Of a stretch of DNA of 36,882 nucleotides, positions 34,022 through 36,882 are shown piece after piece (position 1 is the first letter of the stretch; each line of letters begins with the position of its first letter). The notes under the pieces are model-generated. The model was given only the letters and a program-made list of their open reading frames with translations. It had not been told where the DNA came from and did not search any database. Made by a program: the position numbers and the translations under genes. This DNA is from Nitrospira sp. (GTDB lineage Bacteria > Nitrospirota > Nitrospiria > Nitrospirales > Nitrospiraceae), in contig SWDR01000025.1 in the NCBI GenBank assembly GCA_005116815.1, forward strand, positions 8,656 to 45,537. Direction: 5' to 3'.

Positions 34022-34507
34022 TTGGAGGTTGCGCGAATCGGTGCCGTCAGTGCTCACACACAGGCCCTTCGGAGTGGAAGGGCCTTTTTCTTGTGTGTCG
34101 GCCTGTGCCTGGCAATCCTCAACGGTGGTGGGCCGCCATCGGTGCATGCGGCGGAACCGGAGCCGATGACCGTGGATGAAGCGGCGAAATTGGGTGAAGA
34201 ATTCGGCGTGATCGTCGGCGACGTGGACGAAGACATCAAAAAAGAATTGAAACTCGAACGGGCGCAGGGCGTCGCGGTGTTCGAAGTGATCGGGAACTCG
34301 CGCGCCGACTATGCCGGCATCAAGGTCCGGTCCGTCATCAAAGAGATCGACAAGACCGAGATCAGAAACATGCTCGACTTCGGGAAAGCGATCAAGCGCG
34401 GGATGAAGGAATGCAACTTCACCGTCGGCACCTATGAGCCGGCCGATCCAGGCGATCCGGTCGGGTGGGGTGTGAATTTTCATTTCGTCGGATGCAAACG
34501 GGATTAA
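34022..34507 (+). CDS. Small periplasmic PDZ-like protein
   Basis: 161 residues if the TTG at 34022 is used (AGAAAGG about 8 nt upstream). The N-terminus is a signal peptide (RSGRAFFLCVGLCLAILNGG, cleavage near SVHAAEP). The mature part is a short PDZ-like fold (GVAVFEVIGNSRADYAGIK, then SVIKEIDKTEIRNMLDFGKA). There is no protease domain, so it probably binds peptide ends or a partner. The start is uncertain because a terminator-like hairpin (34062-34085) lies inside the signal-peptide codons; no better start follows it. It ends 2 bp before the pentaheme cytochrome gene. Confidence 0.7.
   Translation: MEVARIGAVSAHTQALRSGRAFFLCVGLCLAILNGGGPPSVHAAEPEPMTVDEAAKLGEEFGVIVGDVDEDIKKELKLERAQGVAVFEVIGNSRADYAGIKVRSVIKEIDKTEIRNMLDFGKAIKRGMKECNFTVGTYEPADPGDPVGWGVNFHFVGCKRD
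34062..34089 (+). terminator. Terminator-like hairpin within the PDZ gene start
   Basis: AGGCCCTT (34062-34069) pairs with AAGGGCCT (34078-34085) around an 8-nt loop and is followed by a T-run. It lies 77 bp after the stop of the second NxrC-like gene and would terminate that transcript, but it also overlaps the first codons of the next gene, so it may attenuate expression. Confidence 0.5.
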
Positions 34508-34509
34508 GC

Positions 34510-35814
34510 ATGGGACGACGCCAGTACGCACAACGAATCGCTTTCGGACTCTTCCTCCTGATCATCGTGGGCCTCATCGCGCTGTCGCATGGCCGCGCCC
34601 TGGCGCAGAAGGCAGAGGCTCCTGGTCAGGCCGACTGGGTGGCGGAGATTGAAAAGATTTTCATTCGATCGGAAGACTGCAAGCAATGCCACGATCGGCA
34701 TTATGAAGAATGGAAAGGCGTGCGCGAACAGACGCCGGATCTGAAAACCTTCGGCCGGGTCGATGCCGCGCTCCTACATGGCACATCGCTGGAGTCACCG
34801 GTGTTCCGTACGGTGTTGGGCGTCTGGCTGCAGACCAATCCAACGGCCGACGAGCGCCGCCGCTGTCTCGCCTGCCATGCGCCGTCGACGACGGTGTTCC
34901 CGCAACATGTCGAGAAGATTGTGGCGCAAGTGTTGGCCGGGAAGCCGCAAGTGGAAGGGATCGGCTGCGCCTCCTGTCACCTGATCAAGAGTGTCGAGCA
35001 CACACCCAACTCACCGCCGTCGTTCAAGATCGAGCCGGGCAAGATGATCTACGGCCCCTATGCCAATCCGGAGGAAAACCTCGTCCATCCGGCGACGCAG
35101 TCCGACCTGTTCCGTGGAGCGAACTACTGCGCCTCCTGCCATTTCGATAAGGTCAAGGATGAGACGCAGAAGGACCTGGCCGGGGAGATCTTGCAGGGCA
35201 CGGTCTGTCAGGATTGTCACATGGAGCCCTCGACCGGCAGCTCCACCTCAAGGCGCGGCTCCATGACTCGCGCCATCGGTCGGCATTGGTTCCGCGGTGT
35301 GGTGGTTCCCGGCACCCTCCTCAGAAATCGCAATCTGCAGGCCGAATGGATGCCCCGCGTGGATCTGGAGACCACCAAGTCGGCCTCCGCCGTAGAGGGC
35401 ACGGCGCTGGTGAAAATCGGCAGCCTCCCGCATAGCTTTCCAGACGGCGACCCGGTGCTCAAGCAGTTCTATCTAGTCCTGACCGCCAAGGATGCGCAGG
35501 GCAAGGTGCTGCAAGAAGAGACGAAGCAATTCGGTTTGCCCTACGACAAAATTCTTCGTGGCCAGATTCCCGATCCCTTCATCAAGGGGGGCCATACGAG
35601 AAAGGTCCCCTTCTCTCTGGCGATTCCCTCCGGTACGACCGCCGCGTCGATTGAAGCGGTGCTGAATTATGCGTTGATCCCGACGCCCGAGCCGGCGCTC
35701 AAAGAAAAGTATCTGGCCACCTTGGCGACCGACAAAGAGCGGGAGAGCGCGAAGAAGATTTTTGAAGAATATACGCAGCCCAGGCTCTTAACGTACCGGG
35801 CCAAAAATCTCTAG
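34510..35814 (+). CDS. Exported pentaheme cytochrome c, first copy
   Basis: 434 residues. The ATG at 34510 gives a basic head and signal helix (IAFGLFLLIIVGLIAL, cleavage near ALAQ). Five CxxCH motifs follow: CKQCH, CLACH, CASCH, CASCH and CQDCH, all in the first two thirds, in the style of the cytochrome c554 family. The C-terminal third is a heme-free beta region with VKIGSLPHSFPDGDP, similar to a conserved segment of other multiheme cytochromes. It is probably a periplasmic electron carrier between a molybdoenzyme and an oxidase, or an oxidoreductase of its own. The partner is unknown. A related gene follows. Confidence 0.88.
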   Translation: MGRRQYAQRIAFGLFLLIIVGLIALSHGRALAQKAEAPGQADWVAEIEKIFIRSEDCKQCHDRHYEEWKGVREQTPDLKTFGRVDAALLHGTSLESPVFRTVLGVWLQTNPTADERRRCLACHAPSTTVFPQHVEKIVAQVLAGKPQVEGIGCASCHLIKSVEHTPNSPPSFKIEPGKMIYGPYANPEENLVHPATQSDLFRGANYCASCHFDKVKDETQKDLAGEILQGTVCQDCHMEPSTGSSTSRRGSMTRAIGRHWFRGVVVPGTLLRNRNLQAEWMPRVDLETTKSASAVEGTALVKIGSLPHSFPDGDPVLKQFYLVLTAKDAQGKVLQEETKQFGLPYDKILRGQIPDPFIKGGHTRKVPFSLAIPSGTTAASIEAVLNYALIPTPEPALKEKYLATLATDKERESAKKIFEEYTQPRLLTYRAKNL

Positions 35815-35815
35815 C

Positions 35816-35944
35816 AGTCTGGTCTGTTTGGTTGATCTGGTTTGTCTAGTTTCTTTGGTTCGATGGACGAAAAGAACGAGATACATCAAACAAACTAGAT
35901 GAACCAGATAGACCAGATGAACCAAATAACCAGACAGACCAATT
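35816..35944. repeat. Imperfect inverted repeat built from TCTGGTT-like units
   Basis: Immediately after the cytochrome stop, TGGTT/TCTGG-type units (35816-35862) are followed by complementary CCAGA/AACCA-type units (35886-35944). GGTCTGTTTGGTT pairs with AACCAGACAGACC at 12 of 13 positions, and a second block of about 19 bp (ending at TCTAGTTT) pairs with about three mismatches. The right arm carries extra units. It can fold into a long hairpin in the 190-bp gap before the next cytochrome gene. Confidence 0.65.
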
Positions 35945-36005
35945 GAACAAGGCGCACCGGCTGACATTGTTGCAGTCTGACGAAAAGCCAAAACAGAAGG
36001 ATCGG

Positions 36006-36882
36006 ATGATGGTGCGACAGTCGATCGGTGCGAAGCTAGGAATCGGCATAGTGCTCGTCGCGGCCTTCGTGCTGTCGTATGGACTCAACGAAGGCCTCTA
36101 TGCGCAGGATGCTTCTAAGCCCACGCTCGAGAAGGCCTTTCCCAGCTCCAGCAAGTGTAAGCGTTGCCACGAGCGCGTGTTTGAAGAATGGGAAACCTCT
36201 CCGCTCTCGCGTTCGATCCATTCTCCGGCATTTCGCGCCTCGCTCGATGCTTTTCTCCAGTCTCCAGCCGGCAAAGACAAAGGGCTCTGTTTCCGTTGTC
36301 ATGCGCCCCATGTGCGCGAATTCCCCGAGCAGGCACAACTCTTCGTCGATCAAGCCAAGTCCGGCGACCCGTCGTTGGACGGCGTGGCTTGCGCACAATG
36401 TCACTTGATCAAGCAGGTCGATCGGACCAAACAACCGCCGGAGCCCAAGTACGAACTCGGCAGCAAAACGCTCTATGGCCCCTATAAGGATTTCGTCCAG
36501 AACCTCGCGCATCAGTCGATGGAGCTCGGGCTCTTTCAGAAATCCGATCTCTGTCTCAATTGCCATCAATCGGTCCCCTCGGCGGCCAACTTAGGCAAGA
36601 GCAACGATTTGCTCGGCAGCTGGGATCAAAGCAAGGCCGTGAAGTCCGGCAAAGAATGCCAGACCTGTCACATGCCGGAGCAGGTCGGCGAATCGGCGAA
36701 CGGGGAGAAGAAGCGGAAAACCGCCAACCATACTTTCCCCGGGCGCATCGGCAAGCTCCGCCAGGAAGCGGCCAAGCTGGATGTGCAGACCAAGATCGAG
36801 GGCGACAAGACCATGGTCACGGTGAAGGTGCAGAGTCTCGTGCCGCACAGTCTGCCAACCACCCATCCGGCCTGGGCGACGG
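36006..36882 (+). CDS. Exported pentaheme cytochrome c, second copy (3' end outside window)
   Basis: The frame is open from the ATG at 36006 (a second ATG follows at 36009; AGAAGG at 35995-36000) to the window end, 292 codons seen. A signal peptide (LGIGIVLVAAFVLSYGL, cleavage near YAQDA) is followed by five CxxCH motifs: CKRCH, CFRCH, CAQCH, CLNCH and CQTCH. The layout matches the first copy, including the LYGPY segment after heme 3 and a LVPHSLPTTHP segment in the C-terminal beta part. The two are paralogs, probably from tandem duplication. Likely periplasmic electron transfer; no specific partner can be named. Confidence 0.88.
   Translation, partial: MMVRQSIGAKLGIGIVLVAAFVLSYGLNEGLYAQDASKPTLEKAFPSSSKCKRCHERVFEEWETSPLSRSIHSPAFRASLDAFLQSPAGKDKGLCFRCHAPHVREFPEQAQLFVDQAKSGDPSLDGVACAQCHLIKQVDRTKQPPEPKYELGSKTLYGPYKDFVQNLAHQSMELGLFQKSDLCLNCHQSVPSAANLGKSNDLLGSWDQSKAVKSGKECQTCHMPEQVGESANGEKKRKTANHTFPGRIGKLRQEAAKLDVQTKIEGDKTMVTVKVQSLVPHSLPTTHPAWAT

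Overview
The window reads as chromosomal DNA of a Nitrospira-type bacterium (phylum Nitrospirota; a nitrite oxidiser or comammox relative). This rests on two large 'cytochrome bd-like' oxidase proteins of the type known from Nitrospira, several ethylbenzene-dehydrogenase-gamma/NxrC-like proteins, a TorD/NarJ-type molybdoenzyme chaperone, MobA, TatA and many c-type cytochromes. The assignment comes from protein character, not from a database search. All genes lie on the + strand except one WD40 gene (22191-23291). I see no tRNA, rRNA, CRISPR array, IS element or phage gene, and no stretch over 300 bp without a gene.

Region 1 (1-11077), respiratory: the 3' part of a first bd-like oxidase gene, a DUF3047 protein, a small glycine-rich membrane protein and two membrane-anchored SUMF1/FGE-fold proteins that lack the FGE cysteine pair. 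A consensus-perfect sigma70 promoter (4225-4253) follows. It drives two 40-codon membrane microproteins, a complete second bd-like oxidase, two membrane-anchored c-type cytochromes, and a protein with two c-heme domains fused to an EbdC/NxrC-like domain. The unit ends at a strong intrinsic terminator (11042-11077). It looks like one electron-transfer complex passing electrons from c hemes to the oxidase.

Region 2 (11100-18260), housekeeping: mobA, a GT9 heptosyltransferase-like gene, argS, tgt, yajC and secD, then secF. secF is cut off after about 150 codons and joined in frame to the middle of a sensor histidine kinase gene. The kinase is translationally coupled (ATGA) to an NtrC-type sigma54 activator. 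The fusion is either a real deletion or an assembly artefact and is the most striking anomaly in the window.

Region 3 (22070-36882), a probable molybdoenzyme (NXR) accessory and electron-transfer cluster without the catalytic subunits: a seven-bladed WD40 protein (minus strand), an unknown protein with HExxH and a Cys4 pair, a four-cluster ferredoxin with an RR motif, a TorD-like chaperone, an NxrC-like heme b subunit, a B12/radical-SAM protein, an unknown polytopic membrane protein, a TPR protein, TatA, an NHL propeller, a second NxrC-like protein, a PDZ-like periplasmic protein and two related pentaheme cytochromes, the last cut by the window end. TorD, TatA and the exported NxrC-like proteins fit the maturation and Tat export of a folded Mo/FeS enzyme. 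Its electrons could pass through heme b and multiheme c proteins toward the oxidases of region 1.
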